Positions 8,049-14,085 of a stretch of 14,159 bases of DNA are shown here, one piece after another; position 1 is the stretch's first letter, and each line of letters starts with the position of its first letter. The stretch covers positions 1-14,159 of the forward strand of contig CASBHZ010000077.1 in NCBI GenBank assembly GCA_949123685.1. The letters run 5' to 3'. Both the position numbers and the translations under genes were made by a program. The notes beneath the pieces were generated by a model. It was not told where the DNA came from, did not search any database, and saw only the letters and a program-made list of their open reading frames with translations. Source of the DNA: an uncultured Bacteroidales bacterium. Lineage in GTDB: Bacteria > Bacteroidota > Bacteroidia > Bacteroidales > Muribaculaceae.

Positions 8049-8869
8049 TGAAGATCAATCTCAGAAAAATACTTGTATCGACAGCAGCGGCAGCAATGAT
8101 GCTGTCTGCAGTTTCCGCTGCGACCGTAAAGAATAAACGGAAAATAACCGTGTCAAAACCCGACCTTGAGGAGATCCGCACTTCCACCCTCAACCCGGCA
8201 AGCCCTTACTACTTCCCCAAGCTTATGAAGAAGTATGAAAGCAACGACACGACAATGACCAATGAAGAGTATCGTCATTTCTATCTCGGTTATATGTTTC
8301 AGGAAGATTTCGACCCTTACAGGGTTTCTCCATATGCCAATGTCACAGATGACCTGCGTATGAAAACTAATCATACTAAAGAAGAGATAGACACGATACG
8401 CAAATACGCCCAACTTGCACTCGCCGACAACCCTTTCGACCTGCGTCAGATGTCCTTCCTTGTCCATGTTCTAAAAGAGAAAAGGAAAGATATGAGCGCG
8501 AAGATATGGGAATATAGGCTTGAGCATCTCTTGGGAGCTATAAAGAGTACCGGCACGGGAGAAGATGTCGAGAATGCCTGGTATGTCATATATCCGATGC
8601 ATGAATACGACATGGTTCAGCTTCTCGGCTATGAAGCCACTGATGCAAAATTCATTGAGCCCGGATATGACTACCTCAGTGTCATTCCGGATGAAACAAA
8701 CAAGACAAAACGCGACAAATCCGCGAAAGGATTTTATTTTAATATCATTGTGCCCCAACAGCAATATATGCTCAAACATCCTGAAGAGGATGAGGAAGAG
8801 ACCACAACGGTAGAAGAACCGAGTGTGCCGGACTACTATCCGGATCCGGATGAGATCCCGGCACAATAA
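8045..8869 (+). CDS. DUF4919 domain secreted protein
   Basis: A 274-aa protein with a signal peptide (about residues 1-25, LVSTAAAAMMLSAVSA), so it is probably exported to the periplasm. No lipobox cysteine is seen near the cleavage site. The conserved body (about 40-245) includes YYFPKLMKKY, EEYRHFYLGYMFQEDFDPY and a helical ALADNPFDLR region, a pattern I associate with DUF4919. That family is common in Bacteroidetes and has no established function. The tail (about 247-274) is rich in Glu, Asp and Pro. The ATG overlaps the stop of the preceding membrane protein by four bases. An AT-rich heptad array begins right after the stop. Confidence 0.85.
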   Translation: MMKINLRKILVSTAAAAMMLSAVSAATVKNKRKITVSKPDLEEIRTSTLNPASPYYFPKLMKKYESNDTTMTNEEYRHFYLGYMFQEDFDPYRVSPYANVTDDLRMKTNHTKEEIDTIRKYAQLALADNPFDLRQMSFLVHVLKEKRKDMSAKIWEYRLEHLLGAIKSTGTGEDVENAWYVIYPMHEYDMVQLLGYEATDAKFIEPGYDYLSVIPDETNKTKRDKSAKGFYFNIIVPQQQYMLKHPEEDEEETTTVEEPSVPDYYPDPDEIPAQ

Positions 8870-8870
8870 T

Positions 8871-9034
8871 TAAATAATTAATAATTAATGGTTAATAATT
8901 AATAATTAGGGCTCAGCCATTAAATAATTAATAATTAATAATTAATAATCAGAGTTCAACCATTAACCATTAACCATTAACCATTAATTATTAACTATTA
9001 ATTATCACCCCATCAACTATCAACCATTCATTAA
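8871..9034. repeat. AT-rich heptad array between the DUF4919 and FKBP genes
   Basis: This spacer is almost entirely 7-base units: TTAATAA/TTAATGG on the left (8878-8905), a second TTAATAA run at about 8921-8949, then TTAACCA units (8963-8983) followed by TTAATTA and TTAACTA (8984-9004). Left and right arms are complementary and could form a long hairpin. The 34 bases at 8874-8907 are identical to 12644-12677. No gene is seen here, and no TAnnTTTG promoter before the FKBP gene. Confidence 0.88.
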
Positions 9035-9047
9035 CCAACCAATAGAT

Positions 9048-9626
9048 ATGAAAGAAATAAAAGTAGGTCCCGGTATGTTTGTAAAATACTCTTATAAACT
9101 TACCGATGCCGATTCAGGTAAAGAATTGTTTTCTACACCCGACGGGGAACCGGACGAGATGGTTTACGGCGTGTCACAAGAAGTTGTGCCGGGTCTAATA
9201 GCCGCTCTCAAGGATCTCAAGAAAGGTGACAAATTCGATGTTACATTGCCCCCCGAGGCGGCATTCGGTCCTCGTCATGCAGAAAACGTTATAGAACTTG
9301 ACAAGGAGATCTTCATGCGCGATGGCAAACTCGCCGAAGAAGTTAGCGAAGGTGCCGAACTCCCCATGATGACTGCAGAAGGTTATCGTGTATTGGGGAA
9401 AGTGCTTGAGATCGGAGACAAGATAAAAATGGATTTCAACCATCCGTTTGCAGGCATTACTGTCACCTTCTCAGGAAAAGTCGATGAAGTGCGCGAAGCC
9501 ACTCAGGAAGAGTTACATCCCACACAGGGTGGATGCTGCGGATGTGGTAGTCACGGCTCCTGCGGCGATGGCGATTGCGGCGACGGTTGCGGCTCCCATG
9601 GTTGCGGTGACGGTTGTTGTCACTAA
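9048..9626 (+). CDS. SlyD-like FKBP peptidyl-prolyl isomerase with Cys/His tail
   Basis: A 192-aa cytoplasmic FKBP of the SlyD type, which catalyses cis-trans isomerisation of prolyl bonds and acts as a chaperone. Residues 1-70 carry the first half of the FKBP fold (SYKLTDADSGKELFST, MVYGVSQEVVPGL, GLxxAL-like helix). The insert-in-flap chaperone region is about 71-125. The fold closes with DFNHPFAGITVTF (129-141), the SlyD signature (N-H-x-L/F-A-G). Residues 162-192 form a low-complexity Gly/Cys/His/Asp tail with nine Cys (163, 164, 166, 172, 177, 181, 186, 190, 191) and three His (169, 184, 192). SlyD tails bind Ni and other metals, so metal storage or delivery is plausible here, by inference. 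No hydrogenase or urease genes are nearby. A terminator follows. Confidence 0.93.
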   Translation: MKEIKVGPGMFVKYSYKLTDADSGKELFSTPDGEPDEMVYGVSQEVVPGLIAALKDLKKGDKFDVTLPPEAAFGPRHAENVIELDKEIFMRDGKLAEEVSEGAELPMMTAEGYRVLGKVLEIGDKIKMDFNHPFAGITVTFSGKVDEVREATQEELHPTQGGCCGCGSHGSCGDGDCGDGCGSHGCGDGCCH

Positions 9627-9654
9627 TTCTTCCATCCCGATATCATTAATGAAA

Positions 9655-9690
9655 AAAATCCCCTCGCATCTCACGATGTGTGGGGATTTT
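9655..9690. terminator. Hairpin terminator after the FKBP gene
   Basis: AAAATCCCC (9655-9663) pairs with GGGGATTTT (9682-9690). Inside, CATC (9667-9670) pairs with GATG (9675-9678) around a TCAC loop, with three unpaired bases on each side between the two helices. The A- and T-rich flanks make it usable from both directions. It lies 28 bases after the FKBP stop. Confidence 0.8.
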
Positions 9691-9924
9691 CCTGCCTAAT
9701 GACAAGGACGAAAGAACCGGACCGGCAAATGATCCGGAACATTCGGCTTGACTTTGGGCAGACGATAGAAATTACTAATGTATATAACCCAAAATTTAGA
9801 CAATAATGTTTTAGTCAGAAAGAATCGAAACAAGATTGAACATTATTAAGCATGAAGTGCTAAGTATGACTCGATGTCATATTTAAGTATGTTTAGGTAA
9901 TTGATTGTCAATATTGCTAAAACG
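9691..9924. other. Gene-free stretch between two terminators
   Basis: I see no convincing gene here. A 35-codon plus-strand frame (9699-9806) starts inside the terminator's trailing edge and has no ribosome-binding site or recognisable product. A stable hairpin is present at 9861-9885 (ten pairs, one of them G-U, loop TCGAT), without a T-tract. No TAnnTTTG promoter is visible on either strand. The stretch separates the plus-strand and minus-strand gene runs and could hold a small RNA ending at the next terminator, but nothing proves it. Confidence 0.5.
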
Positions 9925-9958
9925 ACAAAAACGGCTGCGATATTGCAGCCGTTTTTGT
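9925..9958. terminator. Bidirectional terminator downstream of ribH
   Basis: A perfect 14-bp stem (ACAAAAACGGCTGC at 9925-9938 with GCAGCCGTTTTTGT at 9945-9958) closes a six-base loop, GATATT. It has a T-tract on the plus strand and, by symmetry, on the minus strand. It lies about 75 bases beyond the ribH stop and would end the minus-strand transcription unit. Confidence 0.85.
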
Positions 9959-10031
9959 TAAATCGTCATATAAAAATGTTAAAAAATCGCATAAATATTA
10001 TTATGATATGCGATTCGTAAACAGCTTCTTC

Positions 10032-10556
10032 TTATTCTCTGAACGGGGCGAAGCGTAATCCTCCGGCTCGTGAATGCAGATTTGCCATTTCAATGGCTGC
10101 TACTGCAGCTTCCGCGCCTTTGTTGCCAAGTTCTCCACCGGCTCTGTCAAGTGCCTGTTGAAGGTTCTCTACCGTGAGGACTCCGAAAATTACGGGTGTG
10201 CGTCCTTTGGCATTCAGCTCTGCAGATGCCTGGGCAACTATTTGGCACACATAGTCAAAGTGAGGGGTGTCACCACGAATTACGCAGCCTATTATTATGA
10301 TCGCGGAAAGGTCGGGCATCGAAGTGAGTGCCATTCCTGCTGCGTTAGCCAGTTCCACAGTGCCGGGAACATCTTCTATAAAGAGGTTTTTGTCACTAAC
10401 TCCAGCTTGATGAAGCACTTCGATTGCTCCGTCGCGAAGAGCGTGTGTCACTTCCGGATTCCATTTGGCTGTAAAGATTGCGCATTTGAACCCTTCCGCA
10501 TCTATAATGCGTGGTATCTCAAGGGTTGAACCATTGGTGTTAAGTATGGTTGACAT
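10032..10556 (-). CDS. ribH: 6,7-dimethyl-8-ribityllumazine synthase
   Basis: A 174-aa enzyme for the penultimate step of riboflavin synthesis. It condenses 5-amino-6-ribitylamino-uracil with 3,4-dihydroxy-2-butanone 4-phosphate to give lumazine. Visible family motifs are FTAKWNPEVT (28-37, ring-stacking region), DVPGTVELA (62-70) and GCVIRGDTPHFDYVC (90-104) with the catalytic His99. FGVLTVENLQQALDRAGG (124-141) and a C-terminal GNKGAEAA helix follow. The sequence is about 15 residues longer than many homologues, mainly at the N-terminus. The ATG at 10556 is well placed. It is the last gene of the minus-strand run, separated from the TPR-like gene by a 140-bp heptad array and followed by a terminator. 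I see no FMN riboswitch. Confidence 0.96.
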   Translation of the reverse strand: MSTILNTNGSTLEIPRIIDAEGFKCAIFTAKWNPEVTHALRDGAIEVLHQAGVSDKNLFIEDVPGTVELANAAGMALTSMPDLSAIIIIGCVIRGDTPHFDYVCQIVAQASAELNAKGRTPVIFGVLTVENLQQALDRAGGELGNKGAEAAVAAIEMANLHSRAGGLRFAPFRE

Positions 10557-10563
10557 GATTTTT

Positions 10564-10701
10564 TTAGGCTTTAGGTGTTAGGCGTTAGGCTTTAGATCCA
10601 TTCGGTTCCAGGCTTTAGACCCATTAGGCTTTAGGTTTTAGGCTTTAGGTCCATTCGGCGAAGCTTCTAAAGCCTAAAGCCTAACACCTAACGCCTAAAC
10701 C
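10564..10701. repeat. TTAGG-type heptad array, site 2
   Basis: Three blocks of 7-base units are present: TTAGGCT/TTAGGTG/TTAGGCG/TTAGGCT (10564-10591), TTAGGCT/TTAGGTT/TTAGGCT/TTAGGTC (10624-10651), and the inverse CTAAAGC/CTAACAC/CTAACGC type (10667-10701). The third block can pair with either of the first two. The loop region holds CCATTCGG and GAAGCTTC. The 40 bases at 10638-10677 are identical to 14120-14159. The array fills the whole spacer between the TPR-like gene and ribH, starting three bases before the TPR-like stop codon and ending seven bases before the ribH start. Confidence 0.9.
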
Positions 10702-10704
10702 TTA

Positions 10705-11562
10705 TTATTTCTTATCTGATTTGAATATACGACTCTTTGCCTCTTTCTGCACTTTGTGAAGGAATGTTTTCCACGTTGATTCGTTGCGGCTGTCAGTCTC
10801 GATTATTTCAATCAAAGCGAGTATGTCTTCTTCAAGCTCGATTGTCTCCAAGGCTATGGAGTGTGGCAGCACCGCTTCCAGAAGTCGTTTGGCACGAGGA
10901 CGCATCTGGCTGAGACGCATCATTATCTTTGCCATCTCTATTGTCATCTTGACTTCCCGACGGGTCACTTTGCCGGTACGTTTCTTTGACAACTTGATAG
11001 CTTCTGAATAGAATTTCAGTGCCGCGCGGTAGTCACCGGTCGATGCAAGGAGTTCGCCGACGTTGCGCAAAGAGTCTATGAGACGATCGGTTGCCGCACT
11101 TACTCCCGCATTAACTTTGTCATAAAGGACACCGGCATTTATTTGTTGCTTTACAAGGAGTTCAAGCGTCTTTTTGCGTGAACGCAGAATGCGAGTAGAG
11201 AGTTCCATAGCAAGGATATGATATTTCCCGAAACGCTCTGCATCCTCCTTTATGAGGTTTTCCAGCACCTTGAAGAGGGTTTCAAGCTCCTTCTCGCTCT
11301 GTTTATAATCCTTCAGCTGGAAATGGATCTCGGAAAGATCGAAAAGTAACCCTACAAGCAGAGCGCGGAACTCATGGTCGGTATAGTTGGAAAAATCACG
11401 CAGTGTGCGCAATCCCTCCACAGTGCGCTCCATTGCGTCCATATATCGGTTTTCGGCAACGAGGCTCTCAGCTGTTTTCCGGCAGGTGAGCACTGCATCC
11501 ACTATTTCATGATCTCTCGTTTTTTTATCGATCTTCTTGAGATCTACGGGTATATCTATCAT
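10705..11562 (-). CDS. TPR-like all-helical protein, 285 aa
   Basis: The sequence is almost wholly amphipathic helix and has the spacing of degenerate tetratricopeptide repeats. Examples are ENRYMDAMERTVEGLRTLRD (about 36-55), ALLVGLLFDLSEIHFQLKDYKQSEKELETLFKVL (about 66-99) and LRNVGELLASTGDYRAALKFYSEAIKLSKKR (about 165-195). The tail is basic (SRIFKSDKK). There is no signal peptide or membrane segment, so it is likely a cytoplasmic scaffold protein. I cannot name a function. The frame stays open upstream to 11772, but that part overlaps the isomerase gene. The ATG at 11562, 17 bases after the isomerase stop, gives a sensible N-terminus (MIDIPVDLKK). It sits in a run of recF, dciA-like and ribH genes. 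Confidence 0.82.
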   Translation of the reverse strand: MIDIPVDLKKIDKKTRDHEIVDAVLTCRKTAESLVAENRYMDAMERTVEGLRTLRDFSNYTDHEFRALLVGLLFDLSEIHFQLKDYKQSEKELETLFKVLENLIKEDAERFGKYHILAMELSTRILRSRKKTLELLVKQQINAGVLYDKVNAGVSAATDRLIDSLRNVGELLASTGDYRAALKFYSEAIKLSKKRTGKVTRREVKMTIEMAKIMMRLSQMRPRAKRLLEAVLPHSIALETIELEEDILALIEIIETDSRNESTWKTFLHKVQKEAKSRIFKSDKK

Positions 11563-11579
11563 TGTTATATTATTTACAT

Positions 11580-12194
11580 TTATGGTTTGATGGCTTCTCT
11601 CGATTTGTGTCCGAGATATCCGCCATGGTGGCGTTTGGCATAATCCTCTATAGAGAAGCCGATTGCTTTCATTGTCGAAACCACAAGGACATCCCCGATC
11701 ACGGTCATCATCGTGGTCGAAGTGGTTGGTGTGAGTCCTAACGGGCATACTTCCGGCGCTCCTCCTGTCCATAGTGTGACATCTCCGGTCTTTGCGAGTA
11801 TGCTTGTCTCGTCACCTGTTATAACGATAATCGGTATCGTCGGGTTCAGAATGCGTGCAAGATCTATTAGCTCAAGTATCTCGCGTGTCTTTCCGGAATT
11901 GCTCAGGAGAAGAAGAAGATCATTGCCCTGTATCACTCCGAGATCGCCATGTTGTGCCTCCGAGGGATGGAGGAACACTGCGGGGGTTCCGGTAGAACTG
12001 AATGTAGTGGCAATGTTCATTGCGATTTGTCCGGCTTTCCCCATTCCGGAAGTGATTAGTTTTCCACCACGTCGGTTCACGTGTTCAACTATAAGTTCTA
12101 CGGCACGATCGTAAGCATCGCTTACCGGAATGTTCAATATCGCTTCCGCTTCTTTGCGGAGGATGAAGCGCATTTCTTCTTTAACGTCTATCAT
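11580..12194 (-). CDS. Single-domain D-arabinose 5-phosphate isomerase, KpsF/GutQ type
   Basis: A 204-aa SIS-domain enzyme expected to convert ribulose 5-phosphate to arabinose 5-phosphate, the first step toward Kdo for lipid A-core. The family motifs are strong: SGMGKAGQ (49-56), TGTPAVFLHPSEAQHGDLG (68-86), SNSGKTREI (98-106), PEVCPLGLTPTTSTT (147-161) and KRHHGGYLG (187-195). The four residues equivalent to E. coli KdsD Lys59, Glu111, Glu152 and His193 appear to be kept as K53, E79, E148 and His189 or 190. The usual C-terminal pair of CBS domains (protein about 320 aa) is absent, and the frame ends cleanly just after the SIS domain. Single-domain forms are known in Bacteroides. The ATG overlaps the thioesterase stop by four bases (ATGA), so the longer open frame to 12458 is not the gene. 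Confidence 0.9.
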   Translation of the reverse strand: MIDVKEEMRFILRKEAEAILNIPVSDAYDRAVELIVEHVNRRGGKLITSGMGKAGQIAMNIATTFSSTGTPAVFLHPSEAQHGDLGVIQGNDLLLLLSNSGKTREILELIDLARILNPTIPIIVITGDETSILAKTGDVTLWTGGAPEVCPLGLTPTTSTTMMTVIGDVLVVSTMKAIGFSIEDYAKRHHGGYLGHKSREAIKP

Positions 12195-12628
12195 CTTGTC
12201 ATTGAATTTTCGAGTGCGCGGCGCCAGTGGTCGGGCATCGGGATTGATTGTTGAGTTACGGGATCGAAACATACCATGACTGTTTCGCATGCCGATTTGA
12301 TTTCTCCGGTCTCTTTGAGGGCTATCACCTGCAGGAGCTTGAAACTTCTGTCGGATATTTTTTTGCAGCGGGTGTGAACAGCAACATTCTCTCCAAAGAA
12401 AATGGGGGCTATATAGCAACAATCTACATTTGCTATGACTGTCTCTACCTTGCTCCATTCGATTGCACGGTCAAGGATACTGCTGAAGAACCACGCTTTA
12501 CCGGTATCGTAGAATGAAAGATACACGGTGTTGTTGACATGTCCGAGCACGTCGACATCGCTGAAGCGGATCTGAAGATCCGTTTCATATTTAAATTCGG
12601 AGAGCGGTGGGATATTATTGGGATTCAC
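12191..12628 (-). CDS. Hotdog-fold acyl-CoA thioesterase (4HBT/YbgC-like)
   Basis: A 145-aa hotdog protein likely to hydrolyse acyl-CoA or a related thioester. The signature RFSDVDVLGHVNNTVYLSFYDTG (21-43) contains the conserved Asp24/Asp26 and the GHVNN motif (29-33) where the 4-hydroxybenzoyl-CoA thioesterase family places its catalytic acid. The central helix and the C-terminal strands (VIANVDCCYIAPIFFGENVAVHTR, about 64-87) fit the family. The exact substrate cannot be told from sequence. The start is GTG at 12628, with no in-frame ATG between it and the domain. It is separated from the dciA-like gene by an AT-rich heptad array and overlaps the isomerase gene by four bases, so the two are translationally coupled. 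Confidence 0.88.
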   Translation of the reverse strand: MNPNNIPPLSEFKYETDLQIRFSDVDVLGHVNNTVYLSFYDTGKAWFFSSILDRAIEWSKVETVIANVDCCYIAPIFFGENVAVHTRCKKISDRSFKLLQVIALKETGEIKSACETVMVCFDPVTQQSIPMPDHWRRALENSMTR

Positions 12629-12643
12629 TTTGGTTGATGGTTG

Positions 12644-12677
12644 ATAATTAATAATTAATGGTTAATAATTAATAATT
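12644..12677. repeat. AT-rich heptad array, second copy
   Basis: These 34 bases are identical, in the same orientation, to 8874-8907. They consist of the 7-base units TTAATAA and TTAATGG. They lie between the dciA-like stop (12682) and the thioesterase start (12628). Only the left-arm type of unit is present, although TGGTTGATGGTTGA just before it (12631-12644) resembles degenerate opposite-arm units. Confidence 0.88.
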
Positions 12678-12681
12678 GGGT

Positions 12682-12975
12682 TTAGCCGATGAAACGGATC
12701 TCGGAGATTACGGTTTTCCCGAGTTTGTCGTTAATGATTCTTATTATCGATGAGCGGCTCATAGTGAGCTCATGGCGCAATGCTGGGGCGGGAACAGGTA
12801 TGGTCATTACTCCTAATTTCACCAGCGGTTTCCCACAGCATGAAGCTATATGATCACCGACAATAGGTTTCCAAAGGGCTATTGCACGTTGCTCGTCGAG
12901 ACGCGCTGTCATGTTGCACTCCTGGACCGTGATCCTGAGTACGTCACCTATCGATTGGGCTTCATTCCGTCTCAT
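12682..12975 (-). CDS. DUF721/DciA-like replication protein
   Basis: A 97-aa protein of the DUF721 family, whose characterised member DciA loads the replicative helicase DnaB in bacteria that lack DnaC or DnaI. The visible family pattern is an N-terminal helix with SIGDVLR (8-14), a central LWKPIVGDHIASCC segment (34-47; the W-x-x-VG motif is the strongest mark) and a hydrophobic VMTIPVPAPALRHELTMSRSSII part (about 56-78). It ends in a short strand, ISEIRFIG. The length fits the short Bacteroidota forms. The start overlaps the recF stop by 14 bases (12962-12975), so the two are translationally coupled. RecF and DUF721 are neighbours in many bacteria. Confidence 0.88.
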   Translation of the reverse strand: MRRNEAQSIGDVLRITVQECNMTARLDEQRAIALWKPIVGDHIASCCGKPLVKLGVMTIPVPAPALRHELTMSRSSIIRIINDKLGKTVISEIRFIG

Positions 12976-14077
12976 GGGAGTTGATAAGATTGAATTTTCC
13001 TTCGGTCACTTCGAAGAGACGGCTTTCCCCGCTTAGGGGCGCTATTGTCTCGTCGAGATGTTCGCGGTTGGTGTCAGTTATGAATATCTGCCCGAAATTA
13101 TCGCGGGAGCTTACAAGCTCCATGATGCGTCTTACGCGATCCGAGTCGAGTTTGTCGAAGATATCGTCAAGAAGGAGGATAGGGGTGATTCCGCTGCGTG
13201 CTTTAAGGTAGTCGAAGATTGCAAGGCGCAATGCCACGGTAAAAGACTTCACCTGTCCCTGGCTGCCCAGGCGACGCATTGAATAATCTCCCAACCCTGT
13301 TGACAAGTCATCACGATGGACTCCCCGTGATGTATAGCCTAATGCCTGGTCGCGTCCCCGGTCTGCGGTGAAGACCTGGGGCGGGGTAAGTTCATTAAGG
13401 ACGCTCTTGTATTTGATCGTTGCCCTCTCCGTATCTCCCGAAATTAATGAGTAATATTGTCGGAACATGGGAGAGATCTCGTCTACCCATTCGCGACGCG
13501 CCGTATGGATTGCTAATGCTGTCTCCGTCATTTGCAATTCGATAGCTTCGAAGAGAAGAGGGTCGGAAAGTCCGGCACGCAACATGCGGTTGCGTGATTC
13601 AAGAGACTTGTTGTAGCGTATCAGCTGGGAGAGGTATGCCCTGTCTGCCTGGGATATGACCATATCCATAAGCTTACGACGGATCTCCGCAGCCCCTGTG
13701 ACCAGTTCGCTATCGGAGGGTGTGACGGTAACTACCGGGAATCTGCCTATATGTTCGGAAATGCGGTCGTATTCTTTGCCATTCCGTTTGAGAGTTTTCC
13801 CTTTCCCCTTCACTATTCCGCATGTCACTATTTCGGAAGAGCCGTTGTCCATCGAATAGTCTCCTTTCGCCATCAGCATCTCTTCTCCGTGCAGGATGAG
13901 AGCCGTTTCCGGCATGGAACTCATAGGACGGATCATGCATAGGAAATATATGGCTTCAAGGAGGTTGCTCTTGCCCATTCCGTTTTTCCCCAACAGACAA
14001 TTGACCCCGGCACAGAAATCAAGTTTTGCGTCGCGGATATTCTTGAAATTCAATATGTCAATGTGATTGAGAATCAT
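12962..14077 (-). CDS. recF: DNA replication/repair protein RecF
   Basis: A 371-aa SMC-like ATPase that helps load RecA at ssDNA gaps with RecO and RecR. Walker A is GKNGMGKSN (30-38), where the usual GKT is GKS. The arm region is about 80-230. GVHRDDL (252-258) corresponds to the family GPHRDDL. The ABC signature region is GSQGQVKSF (271-279), and Walker B is PILLLDDIFDKLD (299-311), with its D-loop. The N-terminal HIDILNFKNI strand is the standard RecF start. The length matches the family. It is the first gene of the minus-strand run. Its upstream region consists of a TTAGG heptad array that begins eight bases before its start codon and runs to the window end, so its promoter is not visible here. 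Confidence 0.96.
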   Translation of the reverse strand: MILNHIDILNFKNIRDAKLDFCAGVNCLLGKNGMGKSNLLEAIYFLCMIRPMSSMPETALILHGEEMLMAKGDYSMDNGSSEIVTCGIVKGKGKTLKRNGKEYDRISEHIGRFPVVTVTPSDSELVTGAAEIRRKLMDMVISQADRAYLSQLIRYNKSLESRNRMLRAGLSDPLLFEAIELQMTETALAIHTARREWVDEISPMFRQYYSLISGDTERATIKYKSVLNELTPPQVFTADRGRDQALGYTSRGVHRDDLSTGLGDYSMRRLGSQGQVKSFTVALRLAIFDYLKARSGITPILLLDDIFDKLDSDRVRRIMELVSSRDNFGQIFITDTNREHLDETIAPLSGESRLFEVTEGKFNLINSHETE

Positions 14078-14085
14078 ATTTGGGG

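Noticed and set aside
9699..9806. 35-codon plus-strand frame after the FKBP terminator
   Set aside because: It has no Shine-Dalgarno, no promoter and no recognisable sequence, and it begins nine bases after a terminator stem.
10557..10704. FMN riboswitch upstream of ribH
   Set aside because: The spacer is wholly heptad repeat, and none of the conserved RFN-element helices or loop sequences can be seen.
11563..11772. N-terminal extension of the TPR-like protein upstream of 11562
   Set aside because: It overlaps the isomerase gene, and its residues are the isomerase codons read in another frame.
12195..12458. N-terminal extension of the isomerase upstream of 12194
   Set aside because: It overlaps the thioesterase coding region; the ATG at 12194 aligns with the SIS family start and overlaps the thioesterase stop as ATGA.
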